Assembly (NCBI RefSeq): GCF_029892155.1
Contig: NZ_JARZAG010000006.1
Coordinates: 266,429 to 330,428, forward strand
Origin: Kitasatospora sp. GAS204B
GTDB taxonomy: Bacteria > Actinomycetota > Actinomycetes > Streptomycetales > Streptomycetaceae
DNA length: 64,000 bases
Reading direction: 5' to 3'
Of this stretch, positions 42,828-51,555 are shown in pieces. The notes under the pieces are model-generated. The model made no database searches. It worked only from the letters and a program-made list of their open reading frames with translations, and was not told where the DNA came from. Positions within the stretch are counted from its first letter, which is position 1. The number at the start of each line of letters is the position of its first letter. A program made the position numbers and the translations under genes.

Positions 42828-43853
42828 ATGAGACTCACGCGAAGAGGCCCGGCGTCCGCAGCGCAACCGCCCGACGGTGGCGACCTTCCAGGCAACGGCA
42901 GGGCCGCCGCGATCGAGGTCAGCCACCTGGCCAAGACCTTCGGTGGCCGGACCGCCGTGCACGACGTCTCGTTCAGCGTCGCCCGCGGCGAGGTCTTCGG
43001 GTTCCTCGGCCCCAACGGGGCGGGCAAGACGACGACGGTGCGGATCCTGGGCACGCTGATCGCACCGACCTCCGGGTCGGCGGTCGTGGCCGGCATCCCG
43101 CTGACCGCGGGCAACGAGGCCGAGATCCGTCGACGCATCTCGATCATGCCGGAGGCCCCCGGTCTGTACCGGAGGTTGACGGTACGGGAGAACCTGGAGT
43201 TCTTCGCCCGCCTGCACGGTCTGGCCGGCCGTGCGGCCCGGATCGACGAGGCGCTGGACGCCGTCAACCTCGTCGACCGCGCGCAGGACGCCTGCGGGAG
43301 CCTCTCGAAGGGCCTGCGCCAGCGGGTCGCGCTGGCGCGCACGCTGCTGAACGATCCCGAGGTCATGTTCCTGGACGAGCCCACCTCGGGCCTGGACCCG
43401 GTGGCGGCGCACGAGGTGCACGGTCTGATCGACTCGCTGCGGCAGCGCGGCGTCACCGTCTTCCTCACCACCCACCGGCTCAACGAGGCAGAGCGCCTGT
43501 GCGACCGGATCGCGATCATGAACACCAGCCTGCAGACCATCGGCCGACCCGACGAACTGCGCCACACGCTCTTCAACAGGTCGCTGGACATCACGACGGC
43601 CGCACCGCTCACCGACCCGGACCGCGTCTTCACGGGCCTGCCCGCCGTCGAGGGCTGGCGGGCCGAGGCCCGGTCGGCCGACGGCACGGCCGGCTACGTG
43701 CTCCAGGTGTCCGATCCCGCACAGGCGGCGCCCGAGGTGGTCCGCGCCCTGGTGGCCGCCGGGACCGACGTGCTGTCGGTCGGCGAATCGCGGCACTCGC
43801 TGGAGGACGTCTATCTCGAACTGGTCGAGGACCAGGAAGGCGGATCGCGATGA
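42828..43853 (+). CDS. ABC exporter ATP-binding protein
   Basis: 341 residues: Walker A LGPNGAGKTTTVRIL, signature LSKGLRQRVALA, Walker B VMFLDEPTSGLDP, and the His switch TTHRLNEAERL. The first 25 residues are an extra Gly/Pro-rich tail. The C-terminal domain ends SLEDVYLELVED, typical of DrrA/NatA-type drug or ion exporters. The stop overlaps the permease start by ATGA. Confidence 0.92.
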   Translation: MRLTRRGPASAAQPPDGGDLPGNGRAAAIEVSHLAKTFGGRTAVHDVSFSVARGEVFGFLGPNGAGKTTTVRILGTLIAPTSGSAVVAGIPLTAGNEAEIRRRISIMPEAPGLYRRLTVRENLEFFARLHGLAGRAARIDEALDAVNLVDRAQDACGSLSKGLRQRVALARTLLNDPEVMFLDEPTSGLDPVAAHEVHGLIDSLRQRGVTVFLTTHRLNEAERLCDRIAIMNTSLQTIGRPDELRHTLFNRSLDITTAAPLTDPDRVFTGLPAVEGWRAEARSADGTAGYVLQVSDPAQAAPEVVRALVAAGTDVLSVGESRHSLEDVYLELVEDQEGGSR

Positions 43854-44605
43854 GTACCAGCAGCACCAGCACCACCCACATCGCCGCGGTCGTCCGCAAG
43901 GAGCTCACCGAGTTCCGGCGCAACCGCTTCATCCTGGCCACGATGGCGGTCCTGCCGGTCCTCTTCCTCATCTCGCCGACCGCCAGCGTCCTGGCGAGCA
44001 AGGCGGCCGCGGACAGCCAGAAGCTGGACCACCAGGTGGGCCTGTCGTTGATGTTCCTGATGCTGATCCCGCTCCTGCTGCCAGCCACCGTCGCGGCGAA
44101 CTCGGTGGTCGGCGAGCGCGAGCAGGGAACCCTGGAGCCGGTGCTGACCACACCCATCCGCCGCGAGGAACTGCTGATCGGCAAGGCGGTGGCGAACCTC
44201 ATCCCCGCGGTCGTCCTGTCCTACCTCGTGCTCGGCGTCTTCCTGGCGGTCGTGGGCATCGGCGCGAATCCGGTGATCGCCACGGCGATCTCTCACTCGC
44301 CGCAACTGCTCGCCGAGGTCTTCTACATCCCGCTGCTGGCCGGCTGGGCGGTCTGGGTCGGCATCGCCGTCTCCACCAAGGCCAACGACACCCGCGTCGC
44401 CCAGCAGCTGAGCACGCTGGCGAGCCTGCCTCCGGTCGCGGTGATCGCGCTGATGTCGTTCAACGTGATCAAGCCGACGCTCGCCACCGCGCTCGCCTTC
44501 GGGGGCCTCCTGCTGGTCATCGACTTCGCCGCCTACCTGGTCGTCGCGAAGCTCTTCGACCGTGAACGCCTGATCACCGGTACCAAACCCAGCACCGGCC
44601 ACTGA
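43850..44605 (+). CDS. ABC-2 type exporter permease
   Basis: 251-residue membrane protein with six helices and the ABC-2 signature VVGEREQGTLEPVLTTPIRREELLIGK near residue 90. Translationally coupled to the ATPase gene; together they form a complete exporter. A terminator hairpin follows at 44647-44678. Confidence 0.92.
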   Translation: MSTSSTSTTHIAAVVRKELTEFRRNRFILATMAVLPVLFLISPTASVLASKAAADSQKLDHQVGLSLMFLMLIPLLLPATVAANSVVGEREQGTLEPVLTTPIRREELLIGKAVANLIPAVVLSYLVLGVFLAVVGIGANPVIATAISHSPQLLAEVFYIPLLAGWAVWVGIAVSTKANDTRVAQQLSTLASLPPVAVIALMSFNVIKPTLATALAFGGLLLVIDFAAYLVVAKLFDRERLITGTKPSTGH

Positions 44606-44646
44606 CTCTGCGTCAGCGCGGGGGTGATCCGCCGCGGCGTGGTCGG

Positions 44647-44678
44647 GCGGATCGCGACCGGGCGGGGTCGCGATCCGC
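44647..44678. terminator. bidirectional stem-loop terminator
   Basis: Perfect 13-bp stem GCGGATCGCGACC (44647-44659) with 44666-44678, 6-base loop, between the convergent ABC permease and MFS genes. Confidence 0.8.
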
Positions 44679-44690
44679 GAGCAGGGGTGG

Positions 44691-46115
44691 TCAGTCGTGG
44701 GCGTGCAGCAGGGCGGGTTCGGGCCGGGTGGGTTCGGGGTGGGGACGGCGGCGGAGGGAGGGGGCGAGGCCGACCAGGACGCCGATGGCGGAGAAGGCCG
44801 CACCGACCCAGAGGGCAGTGGTGAAGCCGGTGACGAAGACGGCGGCCGAGGTGTAGGCGCCGGGGCGGGAGAAGACGGAGGCCAGGACGGCCACGCCGAA
44901 GACACCGCCGAGTTCGCGCATCGCGCTGTTGGTGCCGGCGGCCATGCCGGCCTCATCGGGGGGCGCCGCCGACAGGACCTCATTGGCCACCGTCGGGAAG
45001 ACCAGCGAGGTGCCGATTCCGGAGACGGCCAGCGCCACGCCCAACTCGGCGAAGCCGATGTGGGGTTGGGCGACGGCCGCGACCCAGGCCAGGCCGACGG
45101 CCTGGAGCAGCAGGCCGACCACCATGAACGGCCGGTTGCCCCACCGGTCGGCGAGCCGCCCGGCGATCGGGGAGACGATGACCGGCGCCGCCGTCCAGGC
45201 CAGCAGTCGCAGCCCGGCCTGCAGGGGGCTGAGGTGCTGGGCCGACTGGAAGAACTGCGACATCAGGAAGACCGCGCCGAACAGTCCGGCGTACAGGAAG
45301 AAGCTCACGCCGTTGGCCGAGCTGAAACGCGGCCGTCGGAACATCTCCAGCGAGAGCATCGGGGTCAGGGTGCGCCGCTCCCAGCGCAGGAAGAGTCCGA
45401 CGAGCACCGCCCCCGCGAGCAGCGAGCCGATCACCTCGCCACTGGCCCAGCCTGCGCTGTTCGCCCGCACCAGCCCCCAGGTGAGCCCGAAGAATCCGGC
45501 GCCGGCCAGCAGCAGCCCCGGCACGTCCAGGCGAGGCCGCGGGCCGTGGCTCTCGTTCAGCTTCCAGGCGCAGAGCGGTATCAGCGCCAGGCCGATCGGG
45601 ACGTTCAGCCAGAAGATCCAGTGCCAGTTGATCCCCTGGACCACGGCGCCGCCGACCACCGGGCCCGCGGCCACCGCCAGCCCGGCGATGCCGCCCCACA
45701 TCCCGATGGCCATGCCGCGCTTCTCCTTGGGGAACGCCTCGCTGATCAGCGTCAGCGTCAGCGGCATCACCATCGCCGCGCCTGCCCCCTGTACGGCGCG
45801 GGCGGCGATCAGCGCGCCCACCGTCGGGGCGAGCGCCGCGCCCGCCGACGCGGCGGTGAAGACGGCCAGACCGACGCAGAACATCCGCCGTCGGCCGAAC
45901 CGGTCGCCCAGCGCCGCGGCGGTCAGCAGCGAGCAGGCGAAGCAGAGGTTGTAGGCGTTGACCGTCCATTCGAGGTCGGAGAGGCTGCCGTGCAGCGAGA
46001 CTCTGAGGACCGGTAGGGCGGTGGTCACGACCAGGGTGTCCAGTGCGGTCATGAACACGCCGAGTGAAGCGAGCACCAGGGTCCAGCCTCGTCGCGGAGA
46101 GATCTCGTTCGCCAT
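44691..46115 (-). CDS. MFS drug transporter, DHA2 (14-helix) family
   Basis: 474 residues. Motif A-like GDRFGRRRMF follows helix 2, antiporter motif C appears as GIAGLAVAAGPVVGGAVV, and FMTALDTLVVTTALPVL is the DHA2 motif D region. The ATG at 46115 is placed after AGGAGGTG with a 10-base gap; an in-frame ATG at 46139 is possible. Likely exports drugs by proton antiport. No regulator adjacent. Confidence 0.92.
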   Translation of the reverse strand: MANEISPRRGWTLVLASLGVFMTALDTLVVTTALPVLRVSLHGSLSDLEWTVNAYNLCFACSLLTAAALGDRFGRRRMFCVGLAVFTAASAGAALAPTVGALIAARAVQGAGAAMVMPLTLTLISEAFPKEKRGMAIGMWGGIAGLAVAAGPVVGGAVVQGINWHWIFWLNVPIGLALIPLCAWKLNESHGPRPRLDVPGLLLAGAGFFGLTWGLVRANSAGWASGEVIGSLLAGAVLVGLFLRWERRTLTPMLSLEMFRRPRFSSANGVSFFLYAGLFGAVFLMSQFFQSAQHLSPLQAGLRLLAWTAAPVIVSPIAGRLADRWGNRPFMVVGLLLQAVGLAWVAAVAQPHIGFAELGVALAVSGIGTSLVFPTVANEVLSAAPPDEAGMAAGTNSAMRELGGVFGVAVLASVFSRPGAYTSAAVFVTGFTTALWVGAAFSAIGVLVGLAPSLRRRPHPEPTRPEPALLHAHD

Positions 46116-46240
46116 GTCGATGACACCTCCTCGTGTCACCTGTTAGACGAACGACCTGGGGCCCGATGGACAGCGATGGCCGAGCAAGTGCGGCGGGCGG
46201 ACGATGGGCTGAGATGACCGGCTCCAGGCGATCAGCGGCA

Positions 46241-46288
46241 GGTGATCGGGTGATCGGGTGATCGGGTGATCGTGTGATCCGGTGATCG
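46241..46288. repeat. octamer tandem repeat, six units of GGTGATCG
   Basis: Six 8-bp units; units 1-4 and 6 are exactly GGTGATCG and unit 5 is TGTGATCC. The array lies about 95 bp upstream of the DGPF/ECF42 operon. Such short arrays are uncommon in GC-rich actinomycetes and could be an operator array or a slippage-prone tract. Confidence 0.9.
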
Positions 46289-46383
46289 CTCCCGGCGATC
46301 GGTCCATTCGGGCCCGTCCCGTTCGTCGTAGAGGTGTCCGACCGAAGCGGGCGGACAGGAACGAACGGAATGAGGAGGTTCAG

Positions 46384-46731
46384 ATGCGCTATCTGCTCAT
46401 GATCTGTACCGATGAGAGCACGACCGGTGCCCTCGGCCCCGAAGAGGGCAAGGCGATGCTGGCCGAATACGCGGCCTTCGGCGAGGAGATGGGCCGCCGG
46501 GGCGTGCTGCAGGGCGGCGAGCGGCTGCGACCGACCGCCGATGCCACGACCGTACGGGTCCGGCAGGACGAGGTCCTGGTGGCCGACGGTCCGTTCGCCG
46601 AGACCAAGGAGCAGGTCGGCGGCTACTACCTCGCCGACTGCAAGGACCTCGACGAAGCGATCGAGGTCGCGTCCAGGATCCCCGGGGCGCGGTACGGGAC
46701 GATCGAGGTGAGACCGATCTGGGAGCGGTAA
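46384..46731 (+). CDS. YCII-related DGPF-domain protein
   Basis: 115-residue protein with the signature VADGPFAETKEQVGGYYLADC. The ATG has GAGGAGG 5 bases upstream. DGPF proteins are the standard genomic partners of ECF42 sigma factors, as here, 8 bp upstream of the sigma gene. Molecular function unknown. Confidence 0.93.
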   Translation: MRYLLMICTDESTTGALGPEEGKAMLAEYAAFGEEMGRRGVLQGGERLRPTADATTVRVRQDEVLVADGPFAETKEQVGGYYLADCKDLDEAIEVASRIPGARYGTIEVRPIWER

Positions 46732-46739
46732 CGGATTCG

Positions 46740-47999
46740 GTGGAGGGCGCCGTCGCGCGCGCCTTCCACGAGGAGTGGGGCAGGATCGTCGCGATCCTGA
46801 TCCGGGTCACCGGTGATTGGGATCTCGCCGAGGAGTGCGCCCAGGACGCCTTCGCGAAAGCGCTGGAACGGTGGCGCCGCGACGGCGTCCCGGACAATCC
46901 GGGCGCGTGGCTCACCACCACGGCCCGCAACCGTGCCGTGGACCGGTTGCGCCGTGCCCGGATCGAGGCCACCAAGCTACGGGAGGTCGCGATGACGTCA
47001 CTCGATGGGTTGCCGGGCACGGGCGGCGGCGGCCCGGCCGAGCCCGACGGCAGCGGCATCACGGACGACCGGCTGCGGCTGATCTTCACCTGCTGCCACC
47101 CGGCTCTGCCGCTGGAGGCCAGGGTCGCGCTGACCCTGCGAACACTGGCGGGGCTGACCACCGCCGAGATCGCCCGCGCGTTCCTGGTCGGTGACCAGAC
47201 GATGGCCAAGCGACTGGTACGCGCCAAGGCCAAGATCCGCAACGCCCGTATTCCGTACCGGGTACCCCCCGGAGAGCTGCTGCCCGAGCGCACCTCGGCC
47301 GTGCTCGCGGTGCTGTATCTGCTGTTCAACGAGGGCTACAGCGCGACCGAGGGGACGGACCTGATCCGCAGCGGCCTGTGCGCGGAGGCGATCCGGCTCG
47401 CCCGGCTGCTGGTGCTGCTGATGCCGGACGAACCGGAGGCACGCGGGCTGCTGGCCCTGATGCTGCTGCACGACGCGCGCAGCGGCAGCAGGGTCAACGC
47501 GCTCGGGGAGCTGGTCCCGCTGGAGGAGCAGGACCGCACCCGGTGGAACGCCGAGGCGATCGCCGAGGGCCGGGCCCAGCTGGGCCAGGCGCTGCGGCGG
47601 GCGCGGCCCGGCTTCTACCAGATCCAGGCCGCCATCGCGGCCTGCCACGGCGACGCCGCCACGGCAGCGGACACCGACTGGGCGCAGATCGCGCTGCTGT
47701 ACGGGCGGTTGAGCGAGCTGACGCCCTCGCCCGTGGTGCGCCTGAACCTGGCCGTGGCCCGGGCGATGGCCGAAGGTCCCGACGTCGGACTGGAGTTGGT
47801 GGACCAGCTGGAGAACTCCGGTGCGCTCGCGGGCTACCACCTGCTGCCCGCCACCCGCGCCGATCTGCTGCGCCGCCTGGGCCACGACGCCGAGGCGGCA
47901 GCGGCCTACCGCCAGGCACTGGCCCTCGCGGGCAGCGAGGCCGAGCGCCGCTACCTCGGCCGGCGGCTCGCCGAGCTGGCCCGGGACGCCGCTCCCTGA
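46740..47999 (+). CDS. ECF42-type RNA polymerase sigma factor
   Basis: 419 residues. Sigma region 2 (AEECAQDAFAKALERW; ARNRAVDRLRRARIEA) and region 4 (LTLRTLAGLTTAEIARAFLV) are followed by a large C-terminal domain of TPR-like helices (DUF6596), which replaces an anti-sigma factor in this group. Starts at GTG. Paired with the DGPF gene upstream. Signal and regulon unknown for most members. Confidence 0.93.
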   Translation: MEGAVARAFHEEWGRIVAILIRVTGDWDLAEECAQDAFAKALERWRRDGVPDNPGAWLTTTARNRAVDRLRRARIEATKLREVAMTSLDGLPGTGGGGPAEPDGSGITDDRLRLIFTCCHPALPLEARVALTLRTLAGLTTAEIARAFLVGDQTMAKRLVRAKAKIRNARIPYRVPPGELLPERTSAVLAVLYLLFNEGYSATEGTDLIRSGLCAEAIRLARLLVLLMPDEPEARGLLALMLLHDARSGSRVNALGELVPLEEQDRTRWNAEAIAEGRAQLGQALRRARPGFYQIQAAIAACHGDAATAADTDWAQIALLYGRLSELTPSPVVRLNLAVARAMAEGPDVGLELVDQLENSGALAGYHLLPATRADLLRRLGHDAEAAAAYRQALALAGSEAERRYLGRRLAELARDAAP

Positions 48000-48163
48000 C
48001 ACAGCGATGGACCTCGAGGATCCGCCGCCGAGCTGCCGACCGCCTCCCGCCTGATCCATGACCAAGGTCCTTGCAAGCAAGAAGACTTGGCGTTCCAGTG
48101 ACAGGAACCCGCAGACACGTCATGCTGGACGGAACGACGGTGCTGCAGGCTCTGGGGGGCGTT

Positions 48164-48334
48164 ATGGGTGCCAGTTTTCCGGAACAGAAGGGTTCCGCCT
48201 CGCAGACCGGTTCCCAATGGCGGGACCGAGAGCCGGACCTGTCGTCCCGGCTCGGCGCTCGGGCGGTGATCATCGCAGCTGTCATCACCGCCGTGGGGGC
48301 GGTTGTCGCCGCTGTGATCAGTGTGAAGGGCTGA
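48164..48334 (+). CDS. small tail-anchored membrane protein, 56 aa (tentative)
   Basis: MGASFPEQKG start with GGGGGG 4 bases upstream. Residues 36-53 (AVIIAAVITAVGAVVAAV) are one membrane helix, then SVKG and stop. In-frame ATGs at 48071 and 48122 are alternatives. Unrecognised; the good codon pattern and clear helix support a real gene. Confidence 0.5.
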   Translation: MGASFPEQKGSASQTGSQWRDREPDLSSRLGARAVIIAAVITAVGAVVAAVISVKG

Positions 48335-48564
48335 CCGGGCGGCCCCCACCAGGCGAGGCTCGGTCGCTGACTACTGGCCGCGGTTCGCGGCCGGCGCACT
48401 CGCCTTCGGTGACCCGCGATCCGGCCTGGCCCACGGCTGCGCCCGGCGCCGCTTCGTCTTTCCGGGCGGTCCCGCGCCGCAGAACGAGCGGTTCTCCCAC
48501 GCCGTCCAGCCGATCGCCGTGCTGTCCGGCGCGGCGATCGGCTGAGGACACCGGGAGCGGGCCG
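48335..48564. other. gene-poor spacer, possible coding remnant
   Basis: No complete gene. On the plus strand about 58 codons ending at 48545 (from ADYWPRFAAGALAFGDPRSG to VLSGAAIG) have GC-rich third positions like real genes here but no start. I cannot name a family; it may be the tail of a lost gene. Confidence 0.35.
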
Positions 48565-49590
48565 TCAGACCTGGTAGCGCTCCGGAGCGAGCAGGTGCAG
48601 GTGCTCGGCAACCCAGTCGGAGGTCCGGCGCAGCCCCTCCGCGAGGTCGACCCGGGGCTGCCAGCCGGCCAGTGCGCGGGCCTTGGTGTTGTCGGAGAGC
48701 AGGCGCTCGACCTCGCTGCCGCCCGGGCGCAGCCGGGTGGGGTCGATCACGACGTCGGCGTGCCGTCCGGAGGCGGTGATCAGGGCCTTGGCCAGGTCGC
48801 CGATCGAAACCTCGGTTCCGGTGCCCAGGTTGACCACCTCGCCGAGCGTGCGGTCGGCGCGGGCGATGGCGAGGAAGCCTTCGGCGGTGTCGGTGACGTA
48901 GGTGAAGTCCCGGGTGGGGGTGATCGAGCCGAGGCGGATCTCGCCGGCGCCGGAGTGCAGTTGAGCCAGCACGGTGGGGATCACCGCGCGGGCGGACTGG
49001 CGGGGGCCGTAGGTGTTGAACGGGCGGACCACGGAGACCGGCAGCTCGAAGGCGTGCCAGTAGGACAGCGCCGCCATGTCGGCGCCGATCTTCGAGGCGG
49101 AGTAGGGCGACTGGGGCTGCAGCGGGTGCCGCTCGCTGATCGGGGCGGTGATCGCGGTGCCGTAGACCTCGCTGGTGGACGTGTGGATCAGCCGGGCGCC
49201 GTGGCGCAGGCAGGCGGCCGCGATGTTCTGGGTGCCGGCCACGTTGGTCTGTACGTAGGCCTCGGGAGCCTGGTAGCTGTAGGGGATGCCGATCAGCGCG
49301 GCGAGGTGGAAGACGGTGTCGCAGCCCGCCACGGCGTCCAGGACCCGCCCGGCGTCGCGGACGTCACCGGCCAGCATCTCCACCTGACCGCTCGTCAGAT
49401 GGTGGGCGAGGTAGCCGCGTTCGGCGTACGGCTTGTAGTGCACCAGGGCCCGTACCCGGGCGCCGCGTTCGACCAGCAGGTCGACCAGGGTGCTGCCGAT
49501 GAAGCCCTCCGCACCGGTGACCAGGACCGTGCGGCCGGCCCAGTCCTGCGGCGTGCGCACTTCCTGCGGGGTGGTCGAGTAGTCGTTCAT
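48565..49590 (-). CDS. NAD-dependent sugar-nucleotide epimerase/dehydratase
   Basis: 341-residue extended SDR. VTGAEGFIGSTLVDLL is the NAD-binding motif and YSASKIGAD carries the catalytic Tyr/Lys, with STSEVYG upstream and RPFNTYGPRQSARAVIP in the substrate part. The ATG has GGAGG 5 bases upstream. Cotranscribed after the MurG-like gene (53-bp gap). Likely acts on a UDP- or dTDP-sugar. Confidence 0.9.
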   Translation of the reverse strand: MNDYSTTPQEVRTPQDWAGRTVLVTGAEGFIGSTLVDLLVERGARVRALVHYKPYAERGYLAHHLTSGQVEMLAGDVRDAGRVLDAVAGCDTVFHLAALIGIPYSYQAPEAYVQTNVAGTQNIAAACLRHGARLIHTSTSEVYGTAITAPISERHPLQPQSPYSASKIGADMAALSYWHAFELPVSVVRPFNTYGPRQSARAVIPTVLAQLHSGAGEIRLGSITPTRDFTYVTDTAEGFLAIARADRTLGEVVNLGTGTEVSIGDLAKALITASGRHADVVIDPTRLRPGGSEVERLLSDNTKARALAGWQPRVDLAEGLRRTSDWVAEHLHLLAPERYQV

Positions 49591-49643
49591 GTGATCCTCC
49601 GTGGGTTCGTCGGGCACGGCCGGGTCGGCCGCGCCGGTGGGGG

Positions 49644-50804
49644 TCAGCGGACCGGCTGGGGGAGCGGGAGCGGGAGGCGGCCGATCGTGCGCAGCACCTT
49701 GGCGGCGAGCAGGTCGGCGGCCCGGGCGTGGGTGCCCGGGTCGGCGGCGCGGCTCATCGCCCGCAGCCGGGCCGGGTCGGCGAGCAGGGGTTCGACGAGC
49801 TGGGCCAGCCGTTCGCCGGTGCACTCGCCGTCCGGCAGCAGCAGGCCGGCGCCCGCGTCGCAGAGCACCCGGGCGTTGTGCGTCTGGTGATCGTGCGGCG
49901 CGTGCGGGTAGGGCACCAGGACGGCGGGCACGCCGGTGCTCGACAGTTCCGCCACGGTGGCCGAGCCGGCCCGGCAGACCATCAGGTCGGCCGCCGCGTA
50001 GGCGAGGTCCATCCGGTCCAGGTAGGCCACGGCGGTGGCCACCGGACTGCCCTCCAGCCGGGCCCGGACCTCGCCGAGGGCGGCCGGGCCGGTCTTGATC
50101 AGCAGGCGCAGGTCGTTCCGGTACCACCAGCGCCGGGCCAGCTCGACGGCGGCCTCGGTCAGGCGGGCGGCGCCCAGGCTGCCGCCGTTGAACACCACCA
50201 GGTGCCCGCCCGGCGGCACGCCGAAGTACCGCCGGGCCTCGGCGCGCAGCGCCGGCCGGTCCAGCGTGGCCACCGCGCCGACCAGGGGCATGCCGACGGT
50301 CTCGGCCGTCAGACCGGCGGGCAGGTGCGCGCGGGTGCGGTCGAAGGCGAGCGCGACGTGCGGGGTGAGCCGGGCCGCGAAGCGGTTGGCCCGCCCGGGC
50401 ACGGCGTTCGACTCGTGCACCACGCTGGGCAGCTTGGCGAGCCGGGCGCCCACGATCACCGGCGCGCTGGGGTAGCCGCCCATCCCGACCGCCACCTGCG
50501 CGCCCTCGGCCCGCAGGATCTCCTGGCACTGGCGCCCCGAGCGCAGCAGCGCGGCGGGCAGCAGGTACCGGCGCAGGCCGAGGGAGGCGTCGAAGGGGAT
50601 CATGTCCACCGTGTGCAGCCGGTAGCCGGCCTCCGGAATCAGCTTGCCCTCCAGGCCGCGATCAGTGCCCACGAACGAGATCGCCGCTCTCGGGTCCGCT
50701 CGGCGCAGCGCCTCGGCCAGCGCCAGGCCCGGGTAGATGTGACCGCCGGTCCCGCCGGCGCCGATCACCACTGACAGGGGCTGGTCCCCGTGTTCCGTTC
50801 TCAT
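49644..50804 (-). CDS. MurG-like glycosyltransferase (second copy, outside the dcw cluster)
   Basis: 386 residues. GAGGTGGHIYPGLALAEAL, GGYPSAPVIVGARL, VVHESNAVPGRANR, GGSLGA, and CRAGSATVAELSSTGVPAVLVPYP match MurG, which adds GlcNAc to lipid I to form lipid II at the membrane. It is next to an epimerase and a divergent two-component system, not cell-division genes, so it is a paralogue. It could alter wall precursors for antibiotic resistance or envelope stress (inference), or glycosylate another lipid-linked or small-molecule acceptor. Confidence 0.85.
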   Translation of the reverse strand: MRTEHGDQPLSVVIGAGGTGGHIYPGLALAEALRRADPRAAISFVGTDRGLEGKLIPEAGYRLHTVDMIPFDASLGLRRYLLPAALLRSGRQCQEILRAEGAQVAVGMGGYPSAPVIVGARLAKLPSVVHESNAVPGRANRFAARLTPHVALAFDRTRAHLPAGLTAETVGMPLVGAVATLDRPALRAEARRYFGVPPGGHLVVFNGGSLGAARLTEAAVELARRWWYRNDLRLLIKTGPAALGEVRARLEGSPVATAVAYLDRMDLAYAAADLMVCRAGSATVAELSSTGVPAVLVPYPHAPHDHQTHNARVLCDAGAGLLLPDGECTGERLAQLVEPLLADPARLRAMSRAADPGTHARAADLLAAKVLRTIGRLPLPLPQPVR

Positions 50805-50868
50805 GGCACCGCAGCCTGCGCGGCCGCATTAAGAGAGTTATCAGAGCCTGGTTTGCGAGGCTTGTCCC

Positions 50869-51555
50869 ATGAGCAACGGACTGAGGGTCCTGGTCGTCGA
50901 GGACGACCCGGAGGTGCGCGCCGCCGTCGAGGACGGCCTGGCGGTCGAAGGCTACGCCGTGCGCGGCGCCGCCGACGGGCTGGCGGCGCTGAGCGAACTG
51001 GCCGACTGGCAGCCGGACGCGATGGTGCTGGACCTGCTGATGCCAGTGCTCGACGGACTGGCGGTCTGCCGGCGGCTGCGGGCGCTGGGCGACCGCACCC
51101 CGATCCTGGTGCTGACCGCCCGGGACTCGGTGAGCGACCGGGTGGACGGGCTGGACGCGGGCGCCGACGACTACCTGGTCAAACCGTTCGCGCTGGACGA
51201 GCTGACCGCCCGGCTGCGGGCCCTGCTGCGCCGCACCGCCCCCGCCCCGGACGACCCCGGCGCCGCCTTCGCCGACCTGACGGTGGACCCGGTCACCCGC
51301 ACCGGCAGCCGCGGCGGGCGGCCACTGGAGTTCTCCCGCACCGAGTTCGCCCTCCTGGAGGTGCTGCTGCGCCACCCGGGACAGGTGCTGCCACGCGAGC
51401 TGATCATGGAGCTGGTCTGGGGCGCCGACTTCGGCCCGGACTCCAACTCGCTCGCGGTGTACATCAGTTACCTGCGCCGCAAGCTGGAGGCCGACGGCGA
51501 ACCACGGCTGGTGCACACCGTGCACGGGGTGGGCTACCGGCTGGCGGAGCGGTGA
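50869..51555 (+). CDS. OmpR-family response regulator
   Basis: 228 residues. The receiver has acidic VEDDPE, phospho-acceptor Asp in [13 protein letters not shown] and Lys in [10 protein letters not shown]. The C-terminal winged helix contains [17 protein letters not shown] [18 protein letters not shown] and [15 protein letters not shown]. It is divergent from murG-like with only 64 bp between, and its stop overlaps the kinase GTG. Confidence 0.95.
   Translation: MSNGLRVLVVEDDPEVRAAVEDGLAVEGYAVRGAADGLAALSELADWQPDAMVLDLLMPVLDGLAVCRRLRALGDRTPILVLTARDSVSDRVDGLDAGADDYLVKPFALDELTARLRALLRRTAPAPDDPGAAFADLTVDPVTRTGSRGGRPLEFSRTEFALLEVLLRHPGQVLPRELIMELVWGADFGPDSNSLAVYISYLRRKLEADGEPRLVHTVHGVGYRLAER

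Noticed and set aside
32828..44616. Identical 17-bp CACTGACTCTGCGTCAG just after MFS (32828) and ABC permease (44600) stops
   Set aside because: A single 17-bp match with partial dyad symmetry is within chance range for 64 kb, and the positions share no gene context beyond stop codons.
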